DNA of 43,146 nucleotides from Acidimicrobiales bacterium (GCA_035536915.1 DATLNE010000051.1:1-43146); one strand, 5' to 3'. Shown: positions 32,612-41,031, numbered from the stretch's first letter. The notes: generated from the letters alone by a model not told the origin. Translations and numbers: made by a program.

Positions 32612-34257
32612 TGGGCGCCGAACTCCTCGGGCGACGGCCCGAACTCGGGCACGACGGGCGGAGGCGGCACGCGGAAGGTGTTGGCCGCATCCGCGATGCC
32701 CGCCTCGCACAGCACGTTGCCGTCGAAGCCCTCGTGGAGGAACTGCACGAGGTACGGCACTCCGCCTGCGAAACGCTTGGCCGGGTTGACGCATGTGGGC
32801 GGGCCGTCGGCGATGGTGCCGCCGGTGGCGATCCACAACGGCACACCCGGTAGCTGCAAGCCCCCGGTGATCACGCCCCATTGGTAGGCCGTCGAGTAGA
32901 TGCCGATGCGCAGGCCCGCTTCTTCAAGCCCGGCGATGGTGCCTTCGATGACGTGGTTGTTGAGGCCCTGGATGGGCGACCACCGGTTGACCGTTTCCAC
33001 GTCGACCCACCACAAGGGGGCCGACACGCCGCGAGCGTTGGCGTCGGCCACCGCTTGGCGGGCGCCGCGCAGGCCGTACTGGTAGAGCTGGCAGTTCAGG
33101 TCGGCGGCAGCGCACGTGTCGGCGAACATGCCCGCCAGCAACGGCTCCTCGCGCTGGTACGGGTAGTTCGTGTTGACGTACAGGCCGCCCATGGCGCCGC
33201 CTGTGGTGGACCATGCCACCTCGGGCACCAGGCACTCGTTGACGCTGTAGAGGTGGCCGCGGGTCACGCCGATGATGGCGTAGGCGTGGCGGCCGCGAGG
33301 CAGGTTGGCCAGGGTGCGCGGGCCGCACTGAGGCCAGGAGATGTCCCACCCGAAGGTGGTGTTGAGCCGTTCGCCCGGCGCGGCCGGCACGAAGTTGCCC
33401 ATGCCCGCGGCGATCCCGACGACGGGGGCGCGCAACCCTGTGAAGGCGGCCGAGCCGTAGAAGCCTGCGTCGCCGAAGGCGAACAGCCCGCCGTCGGCCG
33501 CCGCCAACCAGTAGCCCTCGCCGCTGCGGGTGCGGGCCATGCCGACCACCGGTGAACGCAGCGGCTCGTGCGCCGTGGAGCCGAAGAACACCGCGTCGCC
33601 GAAGGCGAACACGCCCCCGTCGCCCGCCACCAACCAGTAGCCGTCGCCGTTCGGCGTGGCCGCCATGCCGACGATGGGAGCGCTGAGGGGGACGCCGACC
33701 AAGGAGTCGTGGAACCCTGCGTCGCCGAAGGCGAACACGCCGCCGTCACGACCGACGAGCCAGTAGCCGTTGCCCGTGGTCGACACGGCGATGCCGACGA
33801 CCGGAGCGTTGAGCGCCGCGCCTGCGGCAGAGCCGTAGAAGCCTGCGTCGCCGAAGGCGAACACGCCGCCGTCGGCGCCGACCAGCCAGTAGCCGTTGCC
33901 CGAACGCGTGGCGGCGATGCCGACGATCTGCCGGTTGAGCGGCAGGTCGGCGGTGCCGCCGAGGTAGGGCGCGGCGCCGTAGGTGAAGACGCCGCCGTCG
34001 CGGGCCACGAGCCAGTAACCCTCGCCATCAGGGCGAACGGCGATGCCCGAGACCGGCGCTCGCAACGGCGTGCCCGCGGCGGCGCCGGCGAACTGCGCCC
34101 GCCCGAAGGCGAAGACGCCGCCGTCGGCACCGGCCAGCCAGTAGCCGGGACCGGCACGGAGGGCGGCCGCAGAGGCGGCGTCGGTCGGCACCAGCAAGGT
34201 GACGAGCAGGGCGATGGCGGCGGCCATGGCTCGGCGGGGGGAGAACAGCAGGATCAC
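32608..34257 (-). CDS. Secreted six-repeat propeller-like protein with GH25-like domain
   Basis: A 549-residue exported protein. After a signal peptide (MAAAIALLVTLLVPTDAASA) come six 41-42-residue repeats of the form GYWLVGxDGGVFAFGDAxF, then GSxxGxxLxAPVVGIA, spanning 33394-34146; six fit a closed beta-propeller. The C-terminal half starts at FGWDISWPQCG, continues with AYAIIGVTRGH and LWWVDVET, and resembles GH25/DUF1906 glycoside-hydrolase-like domains that act on cell-wall glycans. GTG 34257 gives a short signal peptide, but no clear ribosome site supports it; the frame is open to 34416. Six cysteines suggest extracellular disulfides. Confidence 0.88.
   Translation of the reverse strand: MILLFSPRRAMAAAIALLVTLLVPTDAASAAALRAGPGYWLAGADGGVFAFGRAQFAGAAAGTPLRAPVSGIAVRPDGEGYWLVARDGGVFTYGAAPYLGGTADLPLNRQIVGIAATRSGNGYWLVGADGGVFAFGDAGFYGSAAGAALNAPVVGIAVSTTGNGYWLVGRDGGVFAFGDAGFHDSLVGVPLSAPIVGMAATPNGDGYWLVAGDGGVFAFGDAVFFGSTAHEPLRSPVVGMARTRSGEGYWLAAADGGLFAFGDAGFYGSAAFTGLRAPVVGIAAGMGNFVPAAPGERLNTTFGWDISWPQCGPRTLANLPRGRHAYAIIGVTRGHLYSVNECLVPEVAWSTTGGAMGGLYVNTNYPYQREEPLLAGMFADTCAAADLNCQLYQYGLRGARQAVADANARGVSAPLWWVDVETVNRWSPIQGLNNHVIEGTIAGLEEAGLRIGIYSTAYQWGVITGGLQLPGVPLWIATGGTIADGPPTCVNPAKRFAGGVPYLVQFLHEGFDGNVLCEAGIADAANTFRVPPPPVVPEFGPSPEEFGAH
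33394..34146 (-). repeat. Six tandem 126-bp repeats in the propeller gene
   Basis: Six in-frame units of about 126 bp (the last 123 bp) encode GYWL...DGG.F.(F/Y)G units. The units differ at many codons, so the array is old rather than a recent slippage product. Confidence 0.85.
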
Positions 34258-34315
34258 CTCGGAGGTCGGGCCGACGTGCGTCGCTGCTGACGCCCGCCGG
34301 AATCGTCGCCTCCTT

Positions 34316-34352
34316 GGATCGGCAGGTTGTCGCCCGCCGCCATGGCCGATCC
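34316..34352 (-). other. Stem-loop in the leader of the propeller gene
   Basis: Perfect 8-bp inverted repeat GGATCGGC and GCCGATCC, 21 bp apart, followed on the minus strand by AAGGAGG at 34309-34315. That ribosome-site-like sequence has no start codon at a proper distance in the gene frame. It may be a leader structure; no known riboswitch class is recognised. Confidence 0.35.
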
Positions 34353-34405
34353 GGGCCATTTCCCGCCCCGCCCGCCCGGTTGACAGCCCCCCGAAGCGGA
34401 CTAGT

Positions 34406-34421
34406 TCCGAGTACATGTGCG
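34406..34421 (+). repeat. 16-bp repeat, upstream copy
   Basis: TCCGAGTACATGTGCG, identical to 35101-35116 on the far side of the small secreted-protein gene. The two starts are 695 bp apart. Confidence 0.7.
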
Positions 34422-34422
34422 C

Positions 34423-34449
34423 CCGGTTCGCACGTGACCGGTTCGCACG
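34423..34449 (+). repeat. Direct repeat CCGGTTCGCACG x2
   Basis: Two identical 12-bp copies with a 15-bp period, about 77 bp before the ATG at 34526. Possible activator or repressor half-sites. The first copy also pairs with the preceding GTGCG. Confidence 0.45.
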
Positions 34450-34525
34450 CTCCCGTACGCGGGATGCGTTGTACGCTGCCGGGATCGGCGGCGAGGGGCG
34501 TCGGCCGATTCAAGGGGGGTCAAAA

Positions 34526-35077
34526 ATGCGCAAGCTTGCGCTTTTCGTCGCGTCGTTCGTCCTGGCGGCGCTCGTGTTCACGACGCCGGCTCGGGCAGGC
34601 ACTGGTCCGTCGAACTACTGCTTCGACGGGACATGGACGGACGTGCCCCTGCTCCCCGGCCCGATCACGGTTGGCGTGGAGGTGAACACAGGGTCGCCGG
34701 GGACGTGGGTAACGGTCTGCTACGCCACGTCGCAGGTCGGCTACAGCGGTGCGCACCTGGCTGGCGGGATGGTCCATGTGTTCGTCGCGCCGAACGGCAC
34801 TGGGTACGTGTGGTGCCCGTCGGACACCAACCCGGAGACCGTGGCTGTCGATTGCCTGGCGCCGTTCTCCTTCTCGCCGACCACCGGTGCGGTGTCGTTG
34901 ACCCTCACAGGGACGGTTGACACCGTGCTGACGCCGGCGGTGACAGTGGGTAAGACCGGCGTCGCAGTGAGCCCGTTCGTGTTCATCAGCCCGGGGGTGT
35001 CGGCCGTGCCGAGGTACCCATGCGTCTGGGTGCTTGGCGTGCACCAGGTGCCCAACTGCGGAGCGATCATTGCCTGA
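34526..35077 (+). CDS. Small exported cysteine-rich protein of unknown function
   Basis: A 183-residue protein with a clear signal peptide (MRKLALFVASFVLAALVFTT then PARA|G). The mature part of about 158 residues is rich in Gly, Thr, Val and Pro, with six cysteines (32, 65, 97, 110, 166, 178), enough for three disulfides. No family is recognised. ATG 34526 follows AGGGGGG. It is a single-gene unit flanked by identical 16-bp repeats and a large hairpin, and is convergent with aconitase. It may be a secreted structural or interaction protein. Confidence 0.8.
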   Translation: MRKLALFVASFVLAALVFTTPARAGTGPSNYCFDGTWTDVPLLPGPITVGVEVNTGSPGTWVTVCYATSQVGYSGAHLAGGMVHVFVAPNGTGYVWCPSDTNPETVAVDCLAPFSFSPTTGAVSLTLTGTVDTVLTPAVTVGKTGVAVSPFVFISPGVSAVPRYPCVWVLGVHQVPNCGAIIA

Positions 35078-35100
35078 GCCGTCTGCGATGCCGGCCTGAC

Positions 35101-35141
35101 TCCGAGTACATGTGCGACGGGTTCCGTTGCACATGTACTCG
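35101..35141. terminator. Large hairpin containing the 16-bp repeat
   Basis: CGAGTACATGTGC (35103-35115) and its complement (35129-35141) extend inward through a G-T wobble and ACGG/CCGT to give an 18-bp stem with a GTT loop. It lies between convergent genes and so probably terminates both. The repeated half suggests it may belong to a small mobile or cassette-like unit. Confidence 0.6.
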
Positions 35142-35147
35142 AACTGC

Positions 35148-37379
35148 TCAGCCGGCGTGCTTGGCCCGGATGAGGTTGAGGGCGCCGCCCGCCCGGAACC
35201 AGTCGATGTGCTCGGGCGACATGGTGTGGGTGCATTCGAAGTCGACGGTGCGGCCGTCGGGCTTGGTGATGCGGCACCGCACCGGCACGTCGGGAGCGAG
35301 GTCGCCGAGGCCGAGCACCGAGATGCGGTCCTTCTCGTCGATCAGGTCGTAGGTGGCGGGGTCAGTGAACGTCAGCGGCAGCACACCCTGCTTCTTCAGG
35401 TTGGTCTCGTGGATGCGGGCGAACGACCGCACCATGATCACCTTGCCGTTCATGAACCGGGGCTCCATGGCGGCGTGCTCCCGCGACGAGCCTTCGCCGT
35501 AGTTCTCGTCGCCCACGGCGACCCACGGCACGCCGGCCTCGCGGCAGTGGCGAGCCGCCTCGGGGTACGGCTCGGTGCTGCCGTGCACGGGGCACGTGCC
35601 GGTACCCGCGTCGCCGGTGAAGGCGTTGACGGCGCCGAGGAAGAGGTTCTGCGAGATGTTCTCCAGGTGGCCGCGGTACTTCAGCCACGGCCCCGCCGCC
35701 GAGATGTGGTCGGTGGTGCACTTGCCCTTGGCCTTCATCAGGACGGGCAGGTCGACGAAGTCGTGGCCGTCCCACGCCGGGAACGGCTCCAGCAGTTGCA
35801 GCCGGTCGCTGTCGGGGCGCACCACGATCTCGACCTGCTCGGGGTTGTCGGGCGGGGCGATGAAGCCCGCTTCGCCCGACTCGAACCCACGGGCGGGCAG
35901 CTCCTCGCCCTGCGGCTCGTTGAGGCCGTCGCGGGGGTCGCCCTCCAACGTGCCGGTCAGCGCGTAGGCCATCACCGTCTCGGGCGAGGCCACGAACGAC
36001 AACGTCGAGGCCATGCCGTCGTTCCGCTTGGGGAAGTTGCGGTTGTAGGAGTTGACGATGACGTTGACCTCGCCCTCCTGCACGTCCTCCCGCTTCCACT
36101 GGCCGATGCACGGCCCGCACGCGTTGGCCAGCACGGTGGCGCCCACCGCCTCCAGGTCGGCCAGCAGGCCGTCGCGCTCGATGGTGGCGCGCACCCGCTC
36201 CGAGCCCGGCGTGACCAGCAACGGGGTCTTGACCCGCATGCCCTTGGCCGCGGCCTGGCGGGCGATGGAGGCAGCACGGGTGATGTCCTCGTACGACGAG
36301 TTGGTGCACGAGCCGACCAAGGCGGCGCTGATCTTCAGCGGCCATCCGTTGGCCTTGGCGTCCTCGCCCGCCTGGGTGATGGGCCGAGCCAGGTCGGGGG
36401 TGTGGGGCCCGTTGATGTGGGGCTCCAACGTCGACAGGTCGATCTCGATGACCTCGTCGAAATGAGCCTCGGCGCCGTCGTCGGCCCGCAGGTGTTCGGC
36501 GTGGCGCGTCGCCACATCGGCCATGGCCTCCCGGCCGGTCGACTTCAGGTAGAGCGCAGCGCGGTCGTCGTAGGGGAACAACGACGTGGTGGCGCCGATC
36601 TCTGCGCCCATGTTGCAGATGGTGGCGCGGCCGGTGGCGCTGATGGTCTCGACGCCGGGGCCGAAGTACTCGACGATTGCGCCGGTGCCGCCCTTGACGG
36701 TGAGGATGTCGGCCACCTTCAAGATGACGTCCTTGGGGGCGGTCCACCCGCTCATGCGGCCGGTGAGGCGGACGCCGATGAGCTTGGGCCAGCGCAGGCC
36801 GAAGGTCGAGCCCACCATGACGTCGACGGCATCGGCTCCGCCGACGCCGATGGCCACCATGCCGAGGCCGCCGGCGTTGGGGGTGTGGCTGTCGGTGCCG
36901 ATCATCATGCCGCCGGGGAATGCGTACTGCTCCAGCACGACCTGGTGGATGATGCCCGAGCCCGGCTTCCAGAAGCCGATGCCGTACTTGGCCGACACCG
37001 TGCGCAGGAAGTCGTAGACCTCCTTGTTCACGTCCTCGGCGGCCAGCAGGTCGGTCTTGCCGTCGACCCGGGCCTGGATGAGGTGGTCGCAATGGACGGT
37101 GGTGGGCACCGCAGCGCGAGGCAGGCCCGCGGTGGTGAACTGCAACAGCGCCATCTGGGCGGTGGCGTCCTGCATGGCGACGCGGTCGGGGTAGAGCTCG
37201 GCATAGGCGCGGCCCCGTTCGAGGTCTTGGTGCTCGGGGTCGGCCAGGTGGACGAAGAGGATCTTCTCGGCCAGCGTCAGGCCTCGCCCCAGTCGGCGGC
37301 GGGCGACGGCCGTGCGCTCGTCGAAGCGGGCGTAGACCTCGGTGATCAGTTCGAGCGGCGTACTTGCAGTTCCAGTCAT
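35148..37379 (-). CDS. Aconitate hydratase
   Basis: A 743-residue aconitase of the mitochondrial-like type that isomerises citrate to isocitrate in the TCA cycle. [4Fe-4S] ligands are visible as Cys in LVGSCTNSS and in ANACGPCIGQW. Substrate blocks include TDSHTPNAGG and the swivel-domain GEGSSREHAA; the C-terminus is complete. ATG 37379 opens MTGTASTPLE; the frame is open upstream but the extra part is unrelated. A minus-strand TATACT (plus 37388-37393) ends 8 bp before the A of ATG, so the transcript is probably leaderless. It is divergent from a GntR regulator, which may control it. Confidence 0.96.
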   Translation of the reverse strand: MTGTASTPLELITEVYARFDERTAVARRRLGRGLTLAEKILFVHLADPEHQDLERGRAYAELYPDRVAMQDATAQMALLQFTTAGLPRAAVPTTVHCDHLIQARVDGKTDLLAAEDVNKEVYDFLRTVSAKYGIGFWKPGSGIIHQVVLEQYAFPGGMMIGTDSHTPNAGGLGMVAIGVGGADAVDVMVGSTFGLRWPKLIGVRLTGRMSGWTAPKDVILKVADILTVKGGTGAIVEYFGPGVETISATGRATICNMGAEIGATTSLFPYDDRAALYLKSTGREAMADVATRHAEHLRADDGAEAHFDEVIEIDLSTLEPHINGPHTPDLARPITQAGEDAKANGWPLKISAALVGSCTNSSYEDITRAASIARQAAAKGMRVKTPLLVTPGSERVRATIERDGLLADLEAVGATVLANACGPCIGQWKREDVQEGEVNVIVNSYNRNFPKRNDGMASTLSFVASPETVMAYALTGTLEGDPRDGLNEPQGEELPARGFESGEAGFIAPPDNPEQVEIVVRPDSDRLQLLEPFPAWDGHDFVDLPVLMKAKGKCTTDHISAAGPWLKYRGHLENISQNLFLGAVNAFTGDAGTGTCPVHGSTEPYPEAARHCREAGVPWVAVGDENYGEGSSREHAAMEPRFMNGKVIMVRSFARIHETNLKKQGVLPLTFTDPATYDLIDEKDRISVLGLGDLAPDVPVRCRITKPDGRTVDFECTHTMSPEHIDWFRAGGALNLIRAKHAG

Positions 37380-37382
37380 CGC

Positions 37383-37400
37383 ATACAAGTATATGACAAG
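37383..37400. promoter_or_regulatory. Shared promoter/operator of aconitase and GntR genes
   Basis: ATAC-AA-GTAT is a 10-bp palindrome followed by ATGACAAG, giving two CAAG half-sites; the composition is close to HutC-type GntR operators. The aconitase -10 (TATACT on minus) lies within it. Only 20 bp separate the two start codons. Confidence 0.55.
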
Positions 37401-38137
37401 TGAGAGAGCTGCGCTATCGGGCGATTGCCGACGACCTGCGGGACCGGGTCGAGGCCGGGGAGTTCGGCGCCGGCCGCTTGTTGCCCAGCGAGGCCGAGCT
37501 TTCCGCCACCTACGAGGCCAGCCGCGTGACGGTGCGCAAGGCCTTGGAATCGCTGCGGACGGAGGGCTTGGTCGACGCCCGGCAGGGCTTCGGTTGGTTC
37601 GCCGTCGGGTCGCCGGTGCGCCAGACGCTGGGACGGCTGGGCACCATCGAGTCGCAGCTGGCGTCGTCGGGCGCCGCGCCCGGGCGGCGGGTGCTCGACT
37701 TCGGCTTCGTGCGGCCCACCCGGCGGGTGCGCGCCGTGTTCGGCCCCGAGTGCGAATCGGTGCTGCGGGTGCGGCGGGTGAACCTGGCTGACGGCGTGCC
37801 CTTCGCCCGGGTGACGGTGTGGTGCCCTGAGCCGCTGGGGGCACGCCTGTCGCGCAACGACGTGGAGCAGTCGTCGTTCTACGAGCTGCTCGACGTGGCG
37901 TTGGGCGGCGCCGTGCAGACCATCGGCGCAGCCGCGGCGTCGGAGTCCGACGCGGCTGTGTTGGAGGTGCCGGTGGGTTCGCCCGTGTTGCGTTGCGAAC
38001 GGATCACGTCGTCGGTGGCAGGGGAGCCGGTGCTGTTCGCCGAGCACGTCTTCCCGGCCCTGCGCACGGAGTTCGTCGTCGACCTTCCCGCCGTCGACCG
38101 GTCGATGGCGCCCAGCGGACTGCGGTTGGTGGAATGA
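37400..38137 (+). CDS. GntR-family regulator, HutC/UTRA type
   Basis: A 245-residue regulator. N-terminal winged helix: YRAIADDLRDRVEAGEFGAG, then LLPSEAELSATYEASRVTVR KALESLRTEGLV. The UTRA effector domain runs from about residue 80 to the end and includes LRVRRVNLADGVPFARVTVW and VLRCERITSS. GTG 37400 is the first possible start and lies inside the operator-like region, so the transcript is near-leaderless. It is divergent from aconitase and overlaps the MOSC gene by 4 bp (ATGA). The effector is unknown; a small acid or sugar is usual for UTRA domains. Confidence 0.93.
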   Translation: MRELRYRAIADDLRDRVEAGEFGAGRLLPSEAELSATYEASRVTVRKALESLRTEGLVDARQGFGWFAVGSPVRQTLGRLGTIESQLASSGAAPGRRVLDFGFVRPTRRVRAVFGPECESVLRVRRVNLADGVPFARVTVWCPEPLGARLSRNDVEQSSFYELLDVALGGAVQTIGAAAASESDAAVLEVPVGSPVLRCERITSSVAGEPVLFAEHVFPALRTEFVVDLPAVDRSMAPSGLRLVE

Positions 38138-38580
38138 GCGGTCGGGTGGTTGGCATCTACGTGGCGGCCGCCGGAGGCGCGCCGTGCGAGGCGGTGCCCT
38201 CGGTGGTGGCTCTGGCCGGCGCCGGATTGGAGGGCGACCGTTACGCAGTCGGCGAGGGGACGTTCTCGCGCAAGCCGGGCGACGGCAGGCACGTGACGTT
38301 GGTCGACGCGGCAGCCGTCGCTGCCGCCGGGCTGGCGCCCGGGGAGTCGCGCCGCAACATCGAGACGGAGAGCGTCGACCTGCTGTCGTTGGTCGGCAAG
38401 CGCTTCCGCATCGGCGGCGTCGAACTGGTCGCCACGCGCGACTGCCCGCCGTGCGGCTACCTGCAGAAGAAGACGCACCGCGGCGTAGTGGCCGCGCTGC
38501 AAGGGGCGGGCGGCTTGCGGGCCGAGGTCCTCGTCGGCGGCACCATCACGGCCGGAGATCCTGTCGAGCCTGTTGGCTAA
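38134..38580 (+). CDS. MOSC-domain protein
   Basis: A 148-residue stand-alone MOSC domain, the sulfur-carrier module of molybdenum-cofactor sulfurases and YiiM-like proteins. Visible: LEGDRYAVGEGTFSRKPG, RHVTLVDAAAV, ESRRNIETESVDL, and the strictly conserved cysteine region RDCPPCGYL. It probably binds pterin-sulfur or activates reducible N-hydroxylated compounds together with a flavin partner. ATG 38134 overlaps the GntR stop, so the two are co-transcribed. Its stop overlaps the stop of the convergent PlsC gene by 3 bp. Confidence 0.93.
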   Translation: MSGRVVGIYVAAAGGAPCEAVPSVVALAGAGLEGDRYAVGEGTFSRKPGDGRHVTLVDAAAVAAAGLAPGESRRNIETESVDLLSLVGKRFRIGGVELVATRDCPPCGYLQKKTHRGVVAALQGAGGLRAEVLVGGTITAGDPVEPVG

Positions 38581-39455
38581 CGGGGCCAGGTCCGGGCGCG
38601 CGCCTTGGGGCGGCGTTCGCCCAAGGCCCAGGTGCGGCGCCACGCACCGGCGGCCGGGCCGGTGAGCGACGGCGTGTTGCCGTCGGCGGCGCGACGACGG
38701 GCAGTCCACCAACCCGAGGCGTGCTCGTCGGCCAGCACGGCGATCTCGGCTTCGATGCGTGCTGCGAACGAGCGGGCGTCTTCGTCGGGCAAGGCCCGCA
38801 GCGGCGCACCGAACGTCACCGCGGTGGTCGACGGGCGCAGCTTGCCACCGCCCCGAGGCAGGATGCGACGGGTGCCTTCCAAGTGCACGGGCACCACCGG
38901 CACGTCCGCCCGCAGCGCCAGCCACGCCGGGCCGGGGCGGTGGTCCTGGCCCCACCCGTCGGCGGAGCGGCCGCCCTCAGGGAAGATGACCACCGACCAG
39001 CCCTCGCCGAGCAGGTCGGCGGTGACCCGCACCGACTTGGGTGATGCCCGCACCCGTTCGATGGGCACGGCATTGATGGCGAACGACCACATGGCCGCCT
39101 TCCACCGCTTGTCGAAGAAGTAGTCGGCGCCCGCCGCGACGACGCTGCGGTGGCGGTAGCGGTCGGGGAGCGACGCAAGCAGCAGGGGCGTGTCGACGTG
39201 CGAGGCGTGGTTGGCGGCGAACACGACAGGGCCGTGCAGCCCTTGCAGCCGGTCGAGGCCGGTGATGCGGGGCGAGGCGAGCACCTGTACGGCGGCCCGT
39301 CCCACGCTGTCGAGCACGACGGCGCGGGCCAGTCGCACCGAGTACCGACGCGCCCACGAGGTGTCGTAGTCGACGCCGGTTCGACGTTCGACGGGCGGCC
39401 GTTCCACGCCGCCGGGCCACGTCGGTGCCCGGAAGGGGAAGCCCCTACGTGACAT
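38577..39455 (-). CDS. PlsC-type 1-acylglycerol-3-phosphate acyltransferase
   Basis: A 292-residue LPLAT/PlsC acyltransferase. The catalytic HX4D motif is NHASHVD (82-88), and the second motif FPEGGRSADG is near residue 159. The GTRRILPRGGG segment completes the active-site region. It transfers acyl groups to lysophosphatidate or a similar glycerol acceptor at the membrane. ATG 39455 overlaps the LarA-like gene end by 11 bp; this is the last gene of the four-gene operon. Beside a fatty-acyl-CoA reductase, an unusual lipid (ether or wax type) is a possible product, but this is inference. Confidence 0.93.
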   Translation of the reverse strand: MSRRGFPFRAPTWPGGVERPPVERRTGVDYDTSWARRYSVRLARAVVLDSVGRAAVQVLASPRITGLDRLQGLHGPVVFAANHASHVDTPLLLASLPDRYRHRSVVAAGADYFFDKRWKAAMWSFAINAVPIERVRASPKSVRVTADLLGEGWSVVIFPEGGRSADGWGQDHRPGPAWLALRADVPVVPVHLEGTRRILPRGGGKLRPSTTAVTFGAPLRALPDEDARSFAARIEAEIAVLADEHASGWWTARRRAADGNTPSLTGPAAGAWRRTWALGERRPKARARTWPR

Positions 39456-41031
39456 CGGCCATCAGCAGCGGGGGCGTGTGGATGTGGGTGATCGACGGGT
39501 CACGACCGACCACGTCCTCGGCCATCTCCAGCGCATCGCGCAACGTCGAGGCGGGCTTGAAGCCGAGGCGGCGCACCGACTTGGGGTCGCCGCCGACGAC
39601 GATCACCGCGCCGAGGTGCTGCAGCGCGTGCGCCCCCCAGTACCACATGTAGAACGGGTGAACGCCGTGGTAGGCGTGGCTCGTGCGGTACAGGTGGATG
39701 TACCAAGGGTCGGTGGCGAAGCGCTCTTCGTAGGTCTTTTCGATCTCGACGGGATCGGTGGTGTCGGCCAGCACTTCTTCGAAGAAGTCGATGTAGCTGG
39801 GGTGGTGCACGGGGTGGAACTCCCACGGCGTGGGGTGGCTCAGAATGAGCACGCCGCCTTCGCGCACCAGCGGCCGGCCCTTGTAGAGGTTGAAGAAGTA
39901 GCCGAGCCCGAGGCACATCACCAGGATCGGGTTCATGACCGAGTTCACGTTGTAGGGCGAGATGTACGGCAGCCCCATGGTGAGCACGTCGGTCTGGCCT
40001 TCTACTGCTACGAGTTGTTGGCGGTAGACGTTCTCGGTGGTGATGCGGTGCACGGCTTCCACCTCGCCCGCCTGCACGCTGGTCATGGCGTGCGGCGCCT
40101 TGATGCCGTGGAAGATCGACCGGGCCAGGCGGGCGGGCGTGCGGGCCAGCGTCTTCGACACGGTGACGAAGGCGGCGCGGTCGCGCGCCGTCCACTCCCA
40201 CTCGCGCTTCTGAAGGAAGCCGAACTGGTCGGGGAACGTGTCGTTGTTGAGCGTGGTCTCGATCTGGAAGACCTTCACGCCCGACGCTGCGAGGACGCGG
40301 CCCATGCGCCAGTTCGACGAGTGCAGCTCCGACTTGTGCTGGTCCATAAACGACCGGCTGTGCTGCATGGTCTTGACGTTGTGGTGGTGGCGCAGGCTCT
40401 TGTACGCCGCCAGGCCGGTGGCCACCGACTTGTGCCCGCCGTCCATGGCCACCAGGTTGATGTTGACGTAGACGATGAGGTCGCTTGTGGCTGCCCGCTT
40501 GTTGATCTCGACGTCCTCGCCCTTGTCGGTCAAGCCGATGTGGAGCATGCCGTCGGGGTCCTCGGCGTCGTGCTGGGTGAGCAGCCCGGTGGGGGCGAAG
40601 GCGTCGTAGACCCGGTCGCCCAGCGCGTGGCGCAGCTCGAAGTCGTGCATGCGCCGGTGCAGGGCGAGTGCGGCGATGAGCTGCACGTCGTCGACGCCCG
40701 CGGCGGCGGCCAGGTCGAGCACCTCTTCGATGACCATCTGGCGGATGTCGGGGCGCTGCATGGGGGGCAGCGGCAGCGACACGTCGTCGAAGGCGATCGT
40801 CAGCTTCATGCCCGGCCGCAGCAGAGCGGGCAGTGGCTCGCTCTCACCCTGCGGGTTGTGCAGGGCGTGGCGGATAGCGGCCCGCGGATCGTCGAGCGCC
40901 TTCTCCGGCTCGGGCGCGTAGACGACGCGGCTGCCGACGGGCAGCTTCTCCAACCGGAACCGCTCGCCGTGCCAGAACAGGGTGGGCGGGGTCGATCGGT
41001 CGACCTCGAGGACGAAGCCGGGACGGGGCAT
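39445..41031 (-). CDS. LarA-like (DUF2088, lactate racemase family) protein
   Basis: A 528-residue protein whose N-terminal part matches the LarA/DUF2088 fold: KLTIAFDDVSLPLPP (76-90), VQLIAALALHRRM with His125 in the position of LarA's HR motif, and the later DGGHKSVATG with Lys201 where LarA binds its nickel-pincer nucleotide. The expected His before the GG is replaced, and a His (200) sits beside the Lys instead, so the reaction may differ from lactate racemisation. The C-terminal half has NVNSVMNPILVMCLGLGYFF and many aromatic/His residues. It overlaps its neighbours by 1 and 11 bp in the operon. It may racemise or epimerise a 2-hydroxy acid. Confidence 0.85.
   Translation of the reverse strand: MPRPGFVLEVDRSTPPTLFWHGERFRLEKLPVGSRVVYAPEPEKALDDPRAAIRHALHNPQGESEPLPALLRPGMKLTIAFDDVSLPLPPMQRPDIRQMVIEEVLDLAAAAGVDDVQLIAALALHRRMHDFELRHALGDRVYDAFAPTGLLTQHDAEDPDGMLHIGLTDKGEDVEINKRAATSDLIVYVNINLVAMDGGHKSVATGLAAYKSLRHHHNVKTMQHSRSFMDQHKSELHSSNWRMGRVLAASGVKVFQIETTLNNDTFPDQFGFLQKREWEWTARDRAAFVTVSKTLARTPARLARSIFHGIKAPHAMTSVQAGEVEAVHRITTENVYRQQLVAVEGQTDVLTMGLPYISPYNVNSVMNPILVMCLGLGYFFNLYKGRPLVREGGVLILSHPTPWEFHPVHHPSYIDFFEEVLADTTDPVEIEKTYEERFATDPWYIHLYRTSHAYHGVHPFYMWYWGAHALQHLGAVIVVGGDPKSVRRLGFKPASTLRDALEMAEDVVGRDPSITHIHTPPLLMADVT

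Noticed and set aside
33394-34146. Tandem 126-bp repeats as a CRISPR or satellite array
   Set aside because: The units are in frame, encode a consistent 42-residue pattern and vary between copies. They are protein repeats.
34258-34400. Riboswitch before the wall-hydrolase-like gene
   Set aside because: I compared it by eye with c-di-AMP and c-di-GMP riboswitch core motifs and saw no match. Only a simple stem-loop is supportable.
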